Below, in pieces: positions 49,399 to 59,518 of a stretch of 64,000 nucleotides of DNA (positions are counted from its first letter, which is position 1; every line of letters starts with the position of its first letter). The notes under the pieces were generated by a model that saw only the letters and a list, made by a program, of their open reading frames with translations, ran no database searches and was not told where the DNA came from. A program made the position numbers and the translations under genes. The stretch covers positions 1 to 64,000 of the forward strand of contig CABUEI010000002.1 of the NCBI GenBank assembly GCA_902490585.1, written 5' to 3'. Origin of the DNA: an uncultured Oscillospiraceae bacterium. Lineage in GTDB: Bacteria; Bacillota; Clostridia; Oscillospirales; Ruminococcaceae.

Positions 49399-50196
49399 TT
49401 ATATATCAAGTTTCAACAGCTCTACTGCGTTCTTGTAGAATATCTTTTCTTTTGCACTGTCGCTTATCGGCATTCTGTCTATCATGTTTATCTCACTGTG
49501 AGGATTACTCCACGGCAGGTCACTGCCGAACAATATTCTGTCCTCGCCGTATGCCTTGAACATTTCCATAAACATTTCATCGGGCATAAAGCTTGCGCAA
49601 TACGCCGTGTCAAAATAAATGTTCTTTACGTCCTTTATATAATACAGAACCCTCTCCCAGTTCATCATTCCGCCCATGTGAGCACCGATGAAAGTACAAT
49701 CGGGATATTTTTCTGCCATAAGTGCAAGGTCGCAGGGCATTGCATGGGATATCATTGTTGATATCGGATCATAGCCCATGTGGAGAATAACCGGTAAGCC
49801 GAGTTCTCCGCACTTCTTATAAATTCTTTGCATACACGGCTCAAACATGAAATGTCCCTGATATGCAGGGTGAAGTTTTACACCGTGCAGTCCTGCCGTG
49901 GCTATGCGTTCAAGCTCGCTGTCAAGTTCTTCGCTGTCGGGGTGCACCGTGCCGAACGATATGATATTACCGTGATTCTGAGCTATCGCCCAGTTGTTTA
50001 TAGTCGTCTGTTGAGTGGGCTTTGTCGCAACCGGCAGTAAAACGCCGTAATCAACGCCCCATTCTTTAAGTTTCTGCCTTGTATCGTCTATTCTGCCGTT
50101 GGTGTAAGCCTCACACTTTGCTGTGTCTTTAAGCTTCTGCACTGCTCTGTCGGCTATTTCATCTGCATAAGCGTGTATGTGAAAATCAATGTACAT
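49399..50196 (-). CDS. Amidohydrolase-family TIM-barrel hydrolase
   Basis: About 265 residues from MYIDFHIHAYADEIADRA at 50196, supported by GAAAGGA upstream; the open frame extends 14 codons further without a site. Metal-site motifs are FHIHAYA (HxH), GVKLHPAYQGH, IGAHMGGMMNWE and ILFGSDLPWSNP, as in amidohydrolase-2/TatD-like and ACMSD-like enzymes. It probably hydrolyses or decarboxylates a small carboxylate; the substrate is not predictable. It stands alone. Confidence 0.8.
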   Translation of the reverse strand: MYIDFHIHAYADEIADRAVQKLKDTAKCEAYTNGRIDDTRQKLKEWGVDYGVLLPVATKPTQQTTINNWAIAQNHGNIISFGTVHPDSEELDSELERIATAGLHGVKLHPAYQGHFMFEPCMQRIYKKCGELGLPVILHMGYDPISTMISHAMPCDLALMAEKYPDCTFIGAHMGGMMNWERVLYYIKDVKNIYFDTAYCASFMPDEMFMEMFKAYGEDRILFGSDLPWSNPHSEINMIDRMPISDSAKEKIFYKNAVELLKLDI

Positions 50197-50313
50197 CTTC
50201 TGTTCCTTTCGTTCTTTGCGGCAAGCTGCCGCACCCAATTCCGCCTTTCTAAATGATATAATATCGCAACAGTTTGATTAACGGCGGATTTTAACCATAT
50301 ACTAAGATACAAA

Positions 50314-50342
50314 AAGAGGAGTACCGTCCTGATACTCCTCTT
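50314..50342 (-). terminator. Terminator of the transport operon
   Basis: On the minus strand AAGAGGAGTA pairs with TACTCCTCTT and is followed by TTTG, about 90 bases past the last permease stop. Confidence 0.8.
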
Positions 50343-50431
50343 GATTTTTGCTATCGTTCAGTCCGCCGTCAACGAAACTTACGCATATCGCCATTCTTTC
50401 AAAAGGCGAATTTGACGTGGCTCACAGCCAC

Positions 50432-51700
50432 TTAGTTGGCAAGACCGGAACGTTCGATACCTTCAACGAACTGCTTCTGTAAGAAGATGTACATGATAAG
50501 TATCGGCAGAAGTGACATTAAGCATCCTGCTTCTATCCATACCAGATAGTCGCTCGCCATACCGTTCTGTTCGCCGGTGAAGTAAACCATCATCGTCGTA
50601 CCCAGACGGTCGATTTCCATCGCAATTGTGTAAGGGTTTGTGAAGAACATACCCGTTACATAAGAGTCATTCCAGTACCATACGATTGAGAAGATGAATA
50701 CTGTTAAGAATGATGTCTTAGCGTTGGGAACCATAACACGAATAAATGTCATGAAGGGACCACAGCCATCGAGGTAAGCGGCATCTTCGAGGTCCTTGGG
50801 CAGTCCTCTGAAGAACTGTCTGAACAGAAGAATGAACACACCTGCTCTGATACCGTTGCAGAATAATGCCTGAAGGTAAAGTGCCATAGGTGTACTTACA
50901 AGGTTGATCGGGCTGCCTGTAATCAGCTTGATGATTCCGAATACATCGAAGAATCTGAACTGCATATACAGAGGGATAAGGATTACCTGTACGGGAACGA
51001 TGATCTGTAAGATAACGATACCGAACATAAGACCCTTGCCCTTGAACTTGAATCTTGCGAAACCGTAACCCGTGACGCCGCAGGTAACGACCTGTATCAT
51101 CGAGCAGATTACGTTAACAAGAATAGTCTGTAACAATACCTGTGGGAACTTCATAGCTACCCATACGTCAACGAAGTTAGAGAATATAACTTCCTTAGGT
51201 ATCCACATTACTGAGGGGTCGCTCATTTCTGACTGAGGTCTCAGTGCTGTAGACAGCATATAAAGCATAGGATAGAGAATTACGAATCCGAGTCCGAACA
51301 GGATAAGGAAACGGAATACAGGCCATACCTTTTCGGTAATTCTTCTTCTGAAGATGTACTTGTAGTGCTTTCTTTCCTGCTGGTTGTAATGGCGGTAATT
51401 CTTGATTATCTGCCAGTTGCTTACATGGTAGATATTCTTGAGCTCCTTGGCTTTCTTCTTTTCAGCCTTTTTCTGAGCTCTCTTTGATTCAGGCTTTGAG
51501 GCTGTGATAGGCTTGATTACGCCTACCTGAAGTTCTTCTTCAGCCTTTTCGGGAGCAGCGGCTTCAGCGTCAGCCTCTCCGTTTATCTCCTTTATAGCCT
51601 CACCGATCGCTTCGGGAGAAGCGTTATCGGCGGGTGCAGCTGTAACTGCGTCATTTTCCTGAACATCTGCATTTAACTGTTCTAAATCTTTTTCGCTCAC
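50432..51700 (-). CDS. Carbohydrate ABC transporter permease (MalG-like)
   Basis: 422 residues. An unusual N-terminal extension of about 130 residues is rich in Ala, Glu and Asp, then Lys (ESKRAQKKAEKKKAKELKNI). Six membrane helices follow with the EAA-loop signature DLEDAAYLDGCGPFMTFIRV, which contacts an ABC ATPase. MalG-type subunits import oligosaccharides with a MalF-type partner, here the gene 12 bases upstream. Its usual length would be about 280. Last gene of the operon. Confidence 0.88.
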   Translation of the reverse strand: MSEKDLEQLNADVQENDAVTAAPADNASPEAIGEAIKEINGEADAEAAAPEKAEEELQVGVIKPITASKPESKRAQKKAEKKKAKELKNIYHVSNWQIIKNYRHYNQQERKHYKYIFRRRITEKVWPVFRFLILFGLGFVILYPMLYMLSTALRPQSEMSDPSVMWIPKEVIFSNFVDVWVAMKFPQVLLQTILVNVICSMIQVVTCGVTGYGFARFKFKGKGLMFGIVILQIIVPVQVILIPLYMQFRFFDVFGIIKLITGSPINLVSTPMALYLQALFCNGIRAGVFILLFRQFFRGLPKDLEDAAYLDGCGPFMTFIRVMVPNAKTSFLTVFIFSIVWYWNDSYVTGMFFTNPYTIAMEIDRLGTTMMVYFTGEQNGMASDYLVWIEAGCLMSLLPILIMYIFLQKQFVEGIERSGLAN

Positions 51701-51712
51701 AACTACACCTCC

Positions 51713-52969
51713 TTAATCATTTTCATAGAATACGAACTTAGATACAATGGCAACGATAATTGCAAGTGCTACCGCAACTATAAGGAAGTAAATCCATGCC
51801 ATTGCCGATGACAGACCGTATCTCAGGTTTCTTGACTGTGCAAGAACCAGCTTCATGACAGGGTTCTCAGAGTCAATGAATGTATCAATAACCGTATAAA
51901 TCAAGTTCGCCAATATCATCGGGCTTATCATCGGGAACGTTATCTTCCAGAAGAATTCCCATCCTGTAGCGCCCTCCATAGATGCCGCTTCCTTAGCCGA
52001 AGTCGGAATCTGCTGTAACGCCGCAAGGAATATCAGTATCTGAATACCGGCACTCCATAAGAGGTTGAAGATATCACTTGTTATTGTCTGTATCGTCGTC
52101 GTCAGCTGTTCATTCAGGTTATATATACCTAAGAACTCCAACAATTGATCGACGAGGTCCGTCTGGAACAGTGCGCTGAACTGCTCACCGCTCGAAATAC
52201 CGTTACTCGATATATCACCCTTAATTACTGCAAGTACAGGACCTGTTGCAACGAGTACGGGTAAGAAGAATACCGCTCTTGCGAATGTTCTGCCTCTGAA
52301 CTTCTGGTTAAGAAGAAGTGCGATAAACAGTGAGAATATCATTACGACGATTACCTGAGGTACCATTGCACCGAGTGATTCGGTCAGCTTGGGGAGGTAA
52401 TCCTGGTTCTTGAAGAGAGCCTCTTCATAGTTTCCGAAGTTATTCCACTCAGTGTAGATGCCTGCGGAGCTCATACCTCTCTGTGCAGCCTGTTCAGCTG
52501 TTGTAACAAGTTCGGTATAGCACATTGAGTACCATGCTGATTTGAATATCGGGATAATGAACATATAGATTACGCCGATGATCCATATTGCTATGAATCC
52601 GTAACCGTAAAGTCCTTTTTTCTTCTCGTATGAAATACGTGATTTCTTTATCTTCTTCTCAACTCGGGGCTGTCTGCGGCGGATGTCCACCTCTTCGCCT
52701 TCAACGTTGAGTGCCGCAGCTGCGGCTGTCATGTGAGCTGACTTCTGAACAACGGGAGCTGTTGCTCCTTCTGTTTCCTCAGCAGGCTCAGAAGCTGTTT
52801 CTTCGACCGTTTCCTGCTGTACTTCAGGCTCTGATACTGTTGCATCTGCTGTCGTTTCAGCAGGCGCAGCCTGTTCGGCTGCGGGTGCTTCGGAAGCGGG
52901 AGTCTCGGCGGCATCGGTCGTCTTCATTGCTTCAATTTCTTCATTCGGGTTGAAATTCGAATTATTCAT
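51713..52969 (-). CDS. Carbohydrate ABC transporter permease (MalF-like)
   Basis: 418 residues. The first 105 or so are low complexity, Ala/Glu/Pro/Thr rich (PASEAPAAEQAAPAETTADA), then a basic stretch (RRRQPRVEKKIKKSRISYEK) and six membrane helices. The EAA loop reads AKEAASMEGATGWEFFWKIT. It pairs with the MalG-like subunit 12 bases downstream and overlaps the DUF5696 gene upstream by 8 bases. The extension, also present in its partner, is not normal for the family. Confidence 0.87.
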   Translation of the reverse strand: MNNSNFNPNEEIEAMKTTDAAETPASEAPAAEQAAPAETTADATVSEPEVQQETVEETASEPAEETEGATAPVVQKSAHMTAAAAALNVEGEEVDIRRRQPRVEKKIKKSRISYEKKKGLYGYGFIAIWIIGVIYMFIIPIFKSAWYSMCYTELVTTAEQAAQRGMSSAGIYTEWNNFGNYEEALFKNQDYLPKLTESLGAMVPQVIVVMIFSLFIALLLNQKFRGRTFARAVFFLPVLVATGPVLAVIKGDISSNGISSGEQFSALFQTDLVDQLLEFLGIYNLNEQLTTTIQTITSDIFNLLWSAGIQILIFLAALQQIPTSAKEAASMEGATGWEFFWKITFPMISPMILANLIYTVIDTFIDSENPVMKLVLAQSRNLRYGLSSAMAWIYFLIVAVALAIIVAIVSKFVFYEND

Positions 52970-55319
52970 CTGTTTCTCCCTTCAGTCCATATTGTGCAAG
53001 ATCGATGTCCTTGCCGTTGACGGTGAGAGTCATTTCTCTTGTATTTACCTTGATTGTCTTACCGCCGTCAAACTCGGTTTCCATCTCATCACCGGAAATT
53101 CTGTTATAACCTGTGATGTGGAGGTTAGCAAAGTCTTTCAGTTCGTCCTGATAGAGCTTGTAAACCTTAGCCGAGGGTTCGAGCCAGCCCTTGTAGTTTG
53201 AATAGAAGAGCGTCTCGTAATCGCTGTCTGTGAAATCGTTGGGGTCAGCATACATCATATCGTAGTGAACAGGTGTAGCTGTAAGAAGTGCGAGCATGAT
53301 TGTATCATTTGCGTTGGCACTTGCGTTTACTGCCTTTGTTGTGTAGGGCAGGTAACCGTGAATTACGATCTCATAGAACGGAATGTCGTAGTCGAACAGG
53401 TCGAAGTTACTTGAAGTAACAGGAACGTCTGTCAGATAATCAACATAAGGAAGCGCATAAGCATTTGCACCGCTTGCGAGAAGCGTGAAGCCTGCATCCT
53501 TGAACTGCTTGTAACCGTCAACAAGAATGTTCATTGTGTCGGTTCTTGAGTAGTTCTCACGGCTGTAGTCGCTGTAAAGCAATGTAGTTGCATCACCAAG
53601 GCTGATCGTCTTGATTCCTTCGCTTGCAAACGAAGTGCTGATCTTCTTGTAAAGATCGGGCCAGTAATAAGGTGAGAGAGTTGTCTTTGTAACAAGTCTT
53701 ACCTGGTTGGGAATACCGAATGCGATATCCCAGTTGTTTGTTGTGGCATAAGCCTTTGTTATAGCCTTGCAAGCGTTCAGCGTGTAGCTGTAACCGTTAC
53801 CGCTGTCCTTCATGTAAGTGATTCCTGCGCTTGCGAACAGCTTTGCGTTTACACTGTTCACATAGTCAGCGAGTGACTTGTAGGCGTTCTTGCCGCCGAG
53901 TGTGCCGGCATAGTTTACATCAGCTGTAATCATGCCCTTGATGCCTGCGCCGTTGAAGTCGTTGTAGTTTGCAACGATATCGTCAACGCCGAGATCATTG
54001 AGCTGTTTGATTATCTCCTGTGCCTGCTCGTATGTAGTAGCGGCAGTCTCAAGATTTACAGGGAAACCTGCAATTGACTGAGCCTTTACCGTACCGCCGT
54101 ACAGGTCGAGGTAGTAGCTGTTTGTAATGTTGTCGTTCTTGTCTGTGAAGCCCTTCTGTTCGATGAGGTAGTTTCTGTATGCCTCAGCGATATCAACATA
54201 AGAAAGGTTTTCACTTGAAAGCGGATAGTAACCTACTGTGAGGTTGGGCTGGTTTATTTTGCCCTGCTCGTAAACTGTAAGCTTACGGGTACCCATGTAG
54301 TAAGTATCTTCTGCTCTTACCTTGAACTCAAACCATGTGTTATTGTATGATGTTGAGTTCTGACCGCTTACTGTAGCATTTACAGAAGCGCAGGTTTCAC
54401 CGGACTTGGCAATTGCCATGAAGCCGTGCTTTGACTTTTCGCCGTTGGTAACAGCACCGATAACAGGGAGGTAAACCTGCTCTGTCTTTGAAGGACGTGT
54501 CAATACACCGATAGATGTGTCACGGCCGTATACGTCGTTGCTGTATGCCTGAGCGTTGATACGCTGGTTGTTGTAGTTGATTACGGCACCTGAACCGTCG
54601 GGAACCACCATGTAGCCCTCGTCTTCCATGCCTGCGGCACCGAAGAACTGTAAAAGACCGATGTCAAGAAGTACAAGACCCTTTGTGTCTGTTGCTTCCT
54701 GTTCCTTTATCTCTGATGTGATAACAGAAACGTTTACATTGTCTTTTTCAAGTGTAATTGTCATCGGGATCTCAGCTTCGATCTTGCTTAATCTGTAGAT
54801 AACCTTTACACCGTTTTCAATCTGTTCAACGCTGAAGTCGTCAGACTTAATTGAAGCGTCATAGATGTTCATTCTCTGGCTTGTGTGAGATGAAACATCA
54901 CCGTATACTACATATAACGGAGCCTGCATATTCTTCTTCTGTGCAGTCTTGGCATTCTCGTCCTTGTCTGCATTAAGAGGTGTAGCCCACCATACATAGT
55001 TGTCGCTCTTTGACTGAACAGCAAAGTTTGTTGTTGTTTCATCAAAGTATAACTTCAGATTGTCGTTTTCTGCGATAACGCTCATATCGGCAAGACCTTC
55101 CTCGTCGGTTCTGAGCTTTTTCTTATCGTCCTTAGTATCGTCGGACTTGTCGTCCTTTGTATCGTCAGCCGATGCGTTATCATCGGTTGTCTGCTCTGTC
55201 TGGGATGTGCCGTCGTCGGTTGCAGGCTGTTCGTCAGACCATGCAACTACCGAGCTCATCGAAACAAGCATTGCGGCTGTGAGCAGAACTGCGAGTATCT
55301 TTTTTCTGATTTTAACCAT
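52962..55319 (-). CDS. Secreted DUF5696 protein
   Basis: 785 residues with a signal peptide (KKILAVLLTAAMLVSMSSVVAW) and an acidic Asp/Thr/Lys-rich linker to about residue 65. The remainder fits DUF5696, with stretches such as YVWWATPLNADKDENAKTAQ, VVPDGSGAVINYNNQRINAQ and DVTFTSSNFDLFDYDIPFYE-like regions; the central part could be a glycosidase-like barrel. Its function is unknown, but it travels with sugar transporters in Firmicutes. It is exported and probably handles extracellular carbohydrate before uptake by the permeases encoded downstream. Confidence 0.8.
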   Translation of the reverse strand: MVKIRKKILAVLLTAAMLVSMSSVVAWSDEQPATDDGTSQTEQTTDDNASADDTKDDKSDDTKDDKKKLRTDEEGLADMSVIAENDNLKLYFDETTTNFAVQSKSDNYVWWATPLNADKDENAKTAQKKNMQAPLYVVYGDVSSHTSQRMNIYDASIKSDDFSVEQIENGVKVIYRLSKIEAEIPMTITLEKDNVNVSVITSEIKEQEATDTKGLVLLDIGLLQFFGAAGMEDEGYMVVPDGSGAVINYNNQRINAQAYSNDVYGRDTSIGVLTRPSKTEQVYLPVIGAVTNGEKSKHGFMAIAKSGETCASVNATVSGQNSTSYNNTWFEFKVRAEDTYYMGTRKLTVYEQGKINQPNLTVGYYPLSSENLSYVDIAEAYRNYLIEQKGFTDKNDNITNSYYLDLYGGTVKAQSIAGFPVNLETAATTYEQAQEIIKQLNDLGVDDIVANYNDFNGAGIKGMITADVNYAGTLGGKNAYKSLADYVNSVNAKLFASAGITYMKDSGNGYSYTLNACKAITKAYATTNNWDIAFGIPNQVRLVTKTTLSPYYWPDLYKKISTSFASEGIKTISLGDATTLLYSDYSRENYSRTDTMNILVDGYKQFKDAGFTLLASGANAYALPYVDYLTDVPVTSSNFDLFDYDIPFYEIVIHGYLPYTTKAVNASANANDTIMLALLTATPVHYDMMYADPNDFTDSDYETLFYSNYKGWLEPSAKVYKLYQDELKDFANLHITGYNRISGDEMETEFDGGKTIKVNTREMTLTVNGKDIDLAQYGLKGETDE

Positions 55320-55338
55320 TTTTCTGTCACACCTCCGC

Positions 55339-55977
55339 TTACAAACTGAATCTGTACATCAACTCGGTGTAGATTGAGAAACCGAAGATGTAAACCTGCT
55401 GGAACAAGCTGAGTAACAGCACGAGCAGGAACAGAATTACTACCATTGCCGCAACTGTGAAGATCATTGCGATAAGAGTTTTAGGTACCGAATACTGATG
55501 AACAGTCTTGATACCGGAAATCATCAGTACTACTGTCCAGAGTATACCGAGATACTGGAAGAATACGATGAATGCGCCCTCACTCTTGAGCAGTACGTTA
55601 CTTGCGAGTATTACTACTACCTGAGTGATAAGATACGGTACAAGGGCATAAGCGCTGACGCTCATGATAGCTTTGACCGAACCTTCGCCGTCAAACAGTG
55701 TACACAGTGACCAGTTACCGATTACCCATGTGAAGAACAGGATAATTGTCTGAACCAGAAGCGGTACGATGTTGAATATCTTTACATAGTTTGTATTGAA
55801 CAGGAAGCCTGTCATTACCTGCTGGCAAACTGTTATAATGAAGAAACACAGTACTATTACAAGTGAAACCTTTGTGTTGTACGCTTTCTTCCAACGTAAA
55901 TCCTCGAAGCCCTCGAAAGGATGTCTTGCAACGTAGAACGGCCATTTCCAAGCGGGCATATCTAAATCAAATCTCAT
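55339..55977 (-). CDS. Yip1-domain membrane protein
   Basis: 212 residues with five hydrophobic segments. The N-terminal soluble part (FDLDMPAWKWPFYVARHPFE, then GFEDLRWK) leads into helices with FTWVIGNWSLCTLFDGEGSV and SAYALVPYLITQVVV, typical of Yip1/DUF1282 proteins. The role in bacteria is not known. It starts 2 bases before the end of the NHL gene and precedes the DUF5696 gene by 19 bases, so it belongs to the transport operon. Confidence 0.8.
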   Translation of the reverse strand: MRFDLDMPAWKWPFYVARHPFEGFEDLRWKKAYNTKVSLVIVLCFFIITVCQQVMTGFLFNTNYVKIFNIVPLLVQTIILFFTWVIGNWSLCTLFDGEGSVKAIMSVSAYALVPYLITQVVVILASNVLLKSEGAFIVFFQYLGILWTVVLMISGIKTVHQYSVPKTLIAMIFTVAAMVVILFLLVLLLSLFQQVYIFGFSIYTELMYRFSL

Positions 55978-55979
55978 TT

Positions 55980-57581
55980 TTATTTACCTCCCGCTTTCTT
56001 AGCTTTTAAACGTTTTCTTACCTTGCTGAGAACCACAAGAGCAACGATAACAACCAGAACGATTATCATGAAGATATTGAAGTTATCTCTGATGAACTGC
56101 ATTCTGTACTGCTTGAATGCTCTGTTGTATCCGGCTCTGCTGTTACGGTAGAAGTAATTCATAGCTGTTTCGTAGTTACCCTGTGAAAGCTCTGAGTTAC
56201 CGAGACCGATATAAGCGAACCAGTAGTTGCTGTCACGGGTCAGGACTTCCTGCCACGGACCGCTTGCTTCTTCATACTTACCGAGGTTGTAAAGACCCAT
56301 TGCCTCGTGTACGATGTTGCCGAACTCTGTACGCTTGAATGTTGTGATAGAGTTCTTACGGCTGTCGAGTACATATACAACGCTGTTGTAAGCCTCGATT
56401 GCTGTTACGTTTGTGAACAGACCCTTCTGGTTACCCTTGCCGCCGTAGATGAACAGCAGGTCACATTCTTCTGTGTACTCAAATACTCGTCCGTTTGCGA
56501 AGTCGAGAAGTCTGATTGTTCCGTCCTCGTCAACATCAACGTCTGTGATCTGAGAACCGTATGTCTGGTTCTTATAATAGTATGAAGCCATATCGCCGTA
56601 TGTGTAATCCGAATAACCGAGGTTAATCAGAATGTTTTCACCGGCAGGGTTCATCTTCTTGAAGATATCAGTTGTAGCACTCTTTGAACCTGTTACCGTA
56701 TAGATGAAGCCTTCATCATCAATATCGAAGTTATCAAACTCCATCGGTACAGCCTGTATGAATGCCGCAGCTGCCTCACGGGAGAGGATCGTTCTCCAGA
56801 ACTTGTTTGCGATAGCCTGTGCTGTCTGTTCAACACGGTTAGCGCCGAAGAAGTTACTGAATGAACCGTCGGGTGCGAACATTACCGCACCGTCTGTAAT
56901 TGACTTGATGTTTACATATACGTTTCCGGCAACGTCAACAACGACCTTGTTGGGAAGGAATGTTACATCTGCGTCATAGAATTCGGAAGAAGGTCTTTCG
57001 AATATCTGGAACACTGTACCGTCGGCATATACACCGAGTACACGGCTGTTGTCATAGTCGGCAATGTAAATCATTGTTGACTCATTTTCGTTTTCTGCGT
57101 CTTCAACGTGTCTTACGAAAATTCCGTGGGGGTTTTTCAGTGTTTCGTACTTATCTGTTTCGGGATTATAGAAATAATCCATTACAGTAAACGCTCTTGA
57201 ATAAGTTACGTCTGTAATAAGTATACGGTTGTTACCGGCGTCTACTATGTACAGGCTCTGTGTGTCACGGTCAATGTAAAGATCCTGAGGCTCTTTCAGT
57301 TCACCGAGAACAACATCTTTTGTTACCTCACTGCCGGTCTGGTCTGAAATTGCTTTCAGCTGAGCGTCAGTGTTATATCTTGTGCCGGAGCCGAAATCAA
57401 GACCAGTTACAACTCGGTCTACAACGTATCCGGTCTGTGACGGAACAGGGTCGCCCCACCAGTCGTAGTTGTAACCTTCATACGGCTGATCGGCAAATGC
57501 TGAACTGCACAGCATGGAAACCGCCATAATAGCCGACACGGCCGCTGTAGCGATTTTCTTCATGGTTGGCACTAAAATCAT
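55980..57581 (-). CDS. Secreted NHL-repeat/TPR protein with C-terminal anchor
   Basis: 533 residues. Signal peptide (KIATAAVSAIMAVSMLCSSA), then NHL-like beta-propeller repeats to about 410 (LYIVDAGNNRILITD, IYIADYDNSRVLGVYADG, VYVLDSRKNSITTF), TPR-like helices (about 415-500, FAYIGLGNSELSQGNYETAM) and one membrane helix with a basic tail. It would sit outside the cell, tethered at its C-terminus, as a ligand-binding or scaffold protein. Its position between the two permease sets suggests a role in organising the uptake machine; this is inference. Confidence 0.82.
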   Translation of the reverse strand: MILVPTMKKIATAAVSAIMAVSMLCSSAFADQPYEGYNYDWWGDPVPSQTGYVVDRVVTGLDFGSGTRYNTDAQLKAISDQTGSEVTKDVVLGELKEPQDLYIDRDTQSLYIVDAGNNRILITDVTYSRAFTVMDYFYNPETDKYETLKNPHGIFVRHVEDAENENESTMIYIADYDNSRVLGVYADGTVFQIFERPSSEFYDADVTFLPNKVVVDVAGNVYVNIKSITDGAVMFAPDGSFSNFFGANRVEQTAQAIANKFWRTILSREAAAAFIQAVPMEFDNFDIDDEGFIYTVTGSKSATTDIFKKMNPAGENILINLGYSDYTYGDMASYYYKNQTYGSQITDVDVDEDGTIRLLDFANGRVFEYTEECDLLFIYGGKGNQKGLFTNVTAIEAYNSVVYVLDSRKNSITTFKRTEFGNIVHEAMGLYNLGKYEEASGPWQEVLTRDSNYWFAYIGLGNSELSQGNYETAMNYFYRNSRAGYNRAFKQYRMQFIRDNFNIFMIIVLVVIVALVVLSKVRKRLKAKKAGGK

Positions 57582-57606
57582 CCTTTCTGTGTAATTTAAT
57601 AAGAAA

Positions 57607-58470
57607 TCAGTCTTTCAGACCGCTGGTTGCCATAGTTTCCATAACGCTGCTCTGGCAGAAGATGAATACTATGATAGGAGGCAGCATCGTGATAACAACT
57701 GCGGCTGCGGCAACGCCTGCACGGGCGATACCTGCGGCACTTATCTGCTGCATAACGGTCGGAATGGGTTTTAATGCCTCATTGTAAATGAATGAATAAC
57801 CTGTGATCTGCCATGCGCCCTGGAAAGCGAAAATCAGAAGTGTCAGCCAAGCGGGTTTAACGTTCGGCATTACTATCTGCCAGCAGATTCTGATGTGGCT
57901 TGCGCCGTCGAGTTTAGCGGCTTCAATCATACTGTCAGGTAACTGACCCATGAACTGACGCATAAGGAACAGTCCCATAGGAGTTGCAATATAAGGCAGA
58001 ATGATTGCAAAGTATGTATCGATCATGCCGAGTGTAGCCATTACCATGTACTGCATGATGTAAAGTACAGTAGACGTGAACAGCAGGGCAATTTCGATTA
58101 TCTTGTTGAGTGCCTTCGCACCGGGGAATGCAACCTTTGAAAGTGCATAAGCCGCAGATGATGAGAAGAGCAACTGTGCAACTGTAACTACTACAGCTAC
58201 GAAAACTGAGTTGAATACGTATCTTGAGAACGGTACCCACATGTTAGATGCCGTTGCAAGCAGATCAGCAAAGTTCTGATCCGTGATATTCTGTACATAC
58301 AGTCTGGGCGGGAAGAGGAACAGTTCCTCAACAGGCTTTAATGACTGTATGATCGACAGATAGATGGGGAAGAGCATGAACAGACCCAGCAGAACGAGCA
58401 CTACAAATATGAAAATGTCGCCGCCCAGAGAACCGCCATATCTTTTTCTTCTCCTCTTAGTTATTTTCAT
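57607..58470 (-). CDS. Carbohydrate ABC transporter permease (MalG-like)
   Basis: 287 residues, the normal length for the family, with six membrane helices and the EAA loop SMIEAAKLDGASHIRICWQI. N-terminal MKITKRRRKRYGGSLGGDIF is basic. It pairs with the MalF-like subunit encoded 46 bases upstream. Unlike the second permease pair at 50432-52969 it has no acidic extension, so the operon encodes two distinct heterodimers. Confidence 0.9.
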   Translation of the reverse strand: MKITKRRRKRYGGSLGGDIFIFVVLVLLGLFMLFPIYLSIIQSLKPVEELFLFPPRLYVQNITDQNFADLLATASNMWVPFSRYVFNSVFVAVVVTVAQLLFSSSAAYALSKVAFPGAKALNKIIEIALLFTSTVLYIMQYMVMATLGMIDTYFAIILPYIATPMGLFLMRQFMGQLPDSMIEAAKLDGASHIRICWQIVMPNVKPAWLTLLIFAFQGAWQITGYSFIYNEALKPIPTVMQQISAAGIARAGVAAAAVVITMLPPIIVFIFCQSSVMETMATSGLKD

Positions 58471-58516
58471 AACTACCTTCCTTTCTTAGAGAGAAATTCA
58501 TAATGTGATCCTCCGA

Positions 58517-59452
58517 TCAGTCAAGGTACTTGCCGAGAATCTTCTTGATACCCCAGTTGGCAAGTAACATTACTACGAACAGTACGAAACAGATTGCTGA
58601 AGAGTAACCCATCTCATAACGTATTGAACCGTAGTCAAAAGCGTGTGTCATGATCGTGTGTGCCGCATAGTCTGTTGAAGGGAATGCGGTAAGGAAACGA
58701 CCTACATCACCGGCTGTGAAGGAAGCGGTGATCTGCATAACTGCTGCGAACAGCAGCTGAGGTCCCATTGCAGGTACCGTAACGAGCAGTAACTGCTGTG
58801 TACGGTTCTTGATGCCTTCGATAGCGCCTGCCTCGTATCTGTCCTTAGGAATACCCTGAAGACCTGCACGAAGAGCAAGGAAGCCTGCGCCCAGCGACAT
58901 CCACAGCTGAACTATGATAACAACACCCATGATGTAGTTAGCGTCTGTCAGCCACTGACGTGCACTGTTTATGATACCGAGGTCAAGCAGATATGAGTTT
59001 GCTATACCGTATGTATCGCCCGAGAATATGAGCTGCCATGTGGTATAGATGTTACCTGCCAGAGTCGGAGCATAGAAGATAAATGTGAACATTGTCTTTA
59101 ATGCTCTGGGCATTTCGTTGATAAGCCATGCCAGTATAAAGCACATGATATAGCTTAACGGACCTGTTATAATTGCGAATACGAGCGTATTCTGTATCGC
59201 CTTTAAGAAGACCTCGTCCTCAAGTATCAGCGAATAGAAATTGCTAAGTCCCACAAACTGGGGGAACTGTACCATGTTGAAGTTCGTAAAGCCCATAGGC
59301 AACGAAAGCAACACCGGTATGATCGTAAAGATCGTGAAGAGTATGAAATAAGGAGCAAGAAGTATGTAAACGCTTGCGTTCTTCTTCATCTCTCGCAGTG
59401 TATATCTGACTTTGCTGTCTTCAATATACTGCGTCTTTTCTTTGTTAAACAA
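58517..59452 (-). CDS. Carbohydrate ABC transporter permease (MalF-like)
   Basis: 311 residues, six membrane helices, and an EAA-type loop (KDRYEAGAIEGIKNRTQQLL). N-terminal region LREMKKNASVYILLAPYFIL is typical for MalF/UgpA-like subunits. It is translated after the solute-binding protein gene, with a hairpin in the 66-base spacer. It pairs with the downstream MalG-like gene. Confidence 0.9.
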   Translation of the reverse strand: MFNKEKTQYIEDSKVRYTLREMKKNASVYILLAPYFILFTIFTIIPVLLSLPMGFTNFNMVQFPQFVGLSNFYSLILEDEVFLKAIQNTLVFAIITGPLSYIMCFILAWLINEMPRALKTMFTFIFYAPTLAGNIYTTWQLIFSGDTYGIANSYLLDLGIINSARQWLTDANYIMGVVIIVQLWMSLGAGFLALRAGLQGIPKDRYEAGAIEGIKNRTQQLLLVTVPAMGPQLLFAAVMQITASFTAGDVGRFLTAFPSTDYAAHTIMTHAFDYGSIRYEMGYSSAICFVLFVVMLLANWGIKKILGKYLD

Positions 59453-59485
59453 ACCGATAACCTCCTCTATAATTCAGCAAAGCCG

Positions 59486-59506
59486 GTGAGGGCGAAAAGC
59501 CCTCAC
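59486..59506 (-). promoter_or_regulatory. Intercistronic hairpin after the solute-binding protein gene
   Basis: GTGAGGGC-TTTTC-GCCCTCAC-type stem (eight pairs) 13 bases after the binding-protein stop, without a T run. Such stems after binding-protein genes commonly protect the upstream mRNA, giving more binding protein than permease. Confidence 0.6.
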
Positions 59507-59518
59507 GACTTTTCAAGA

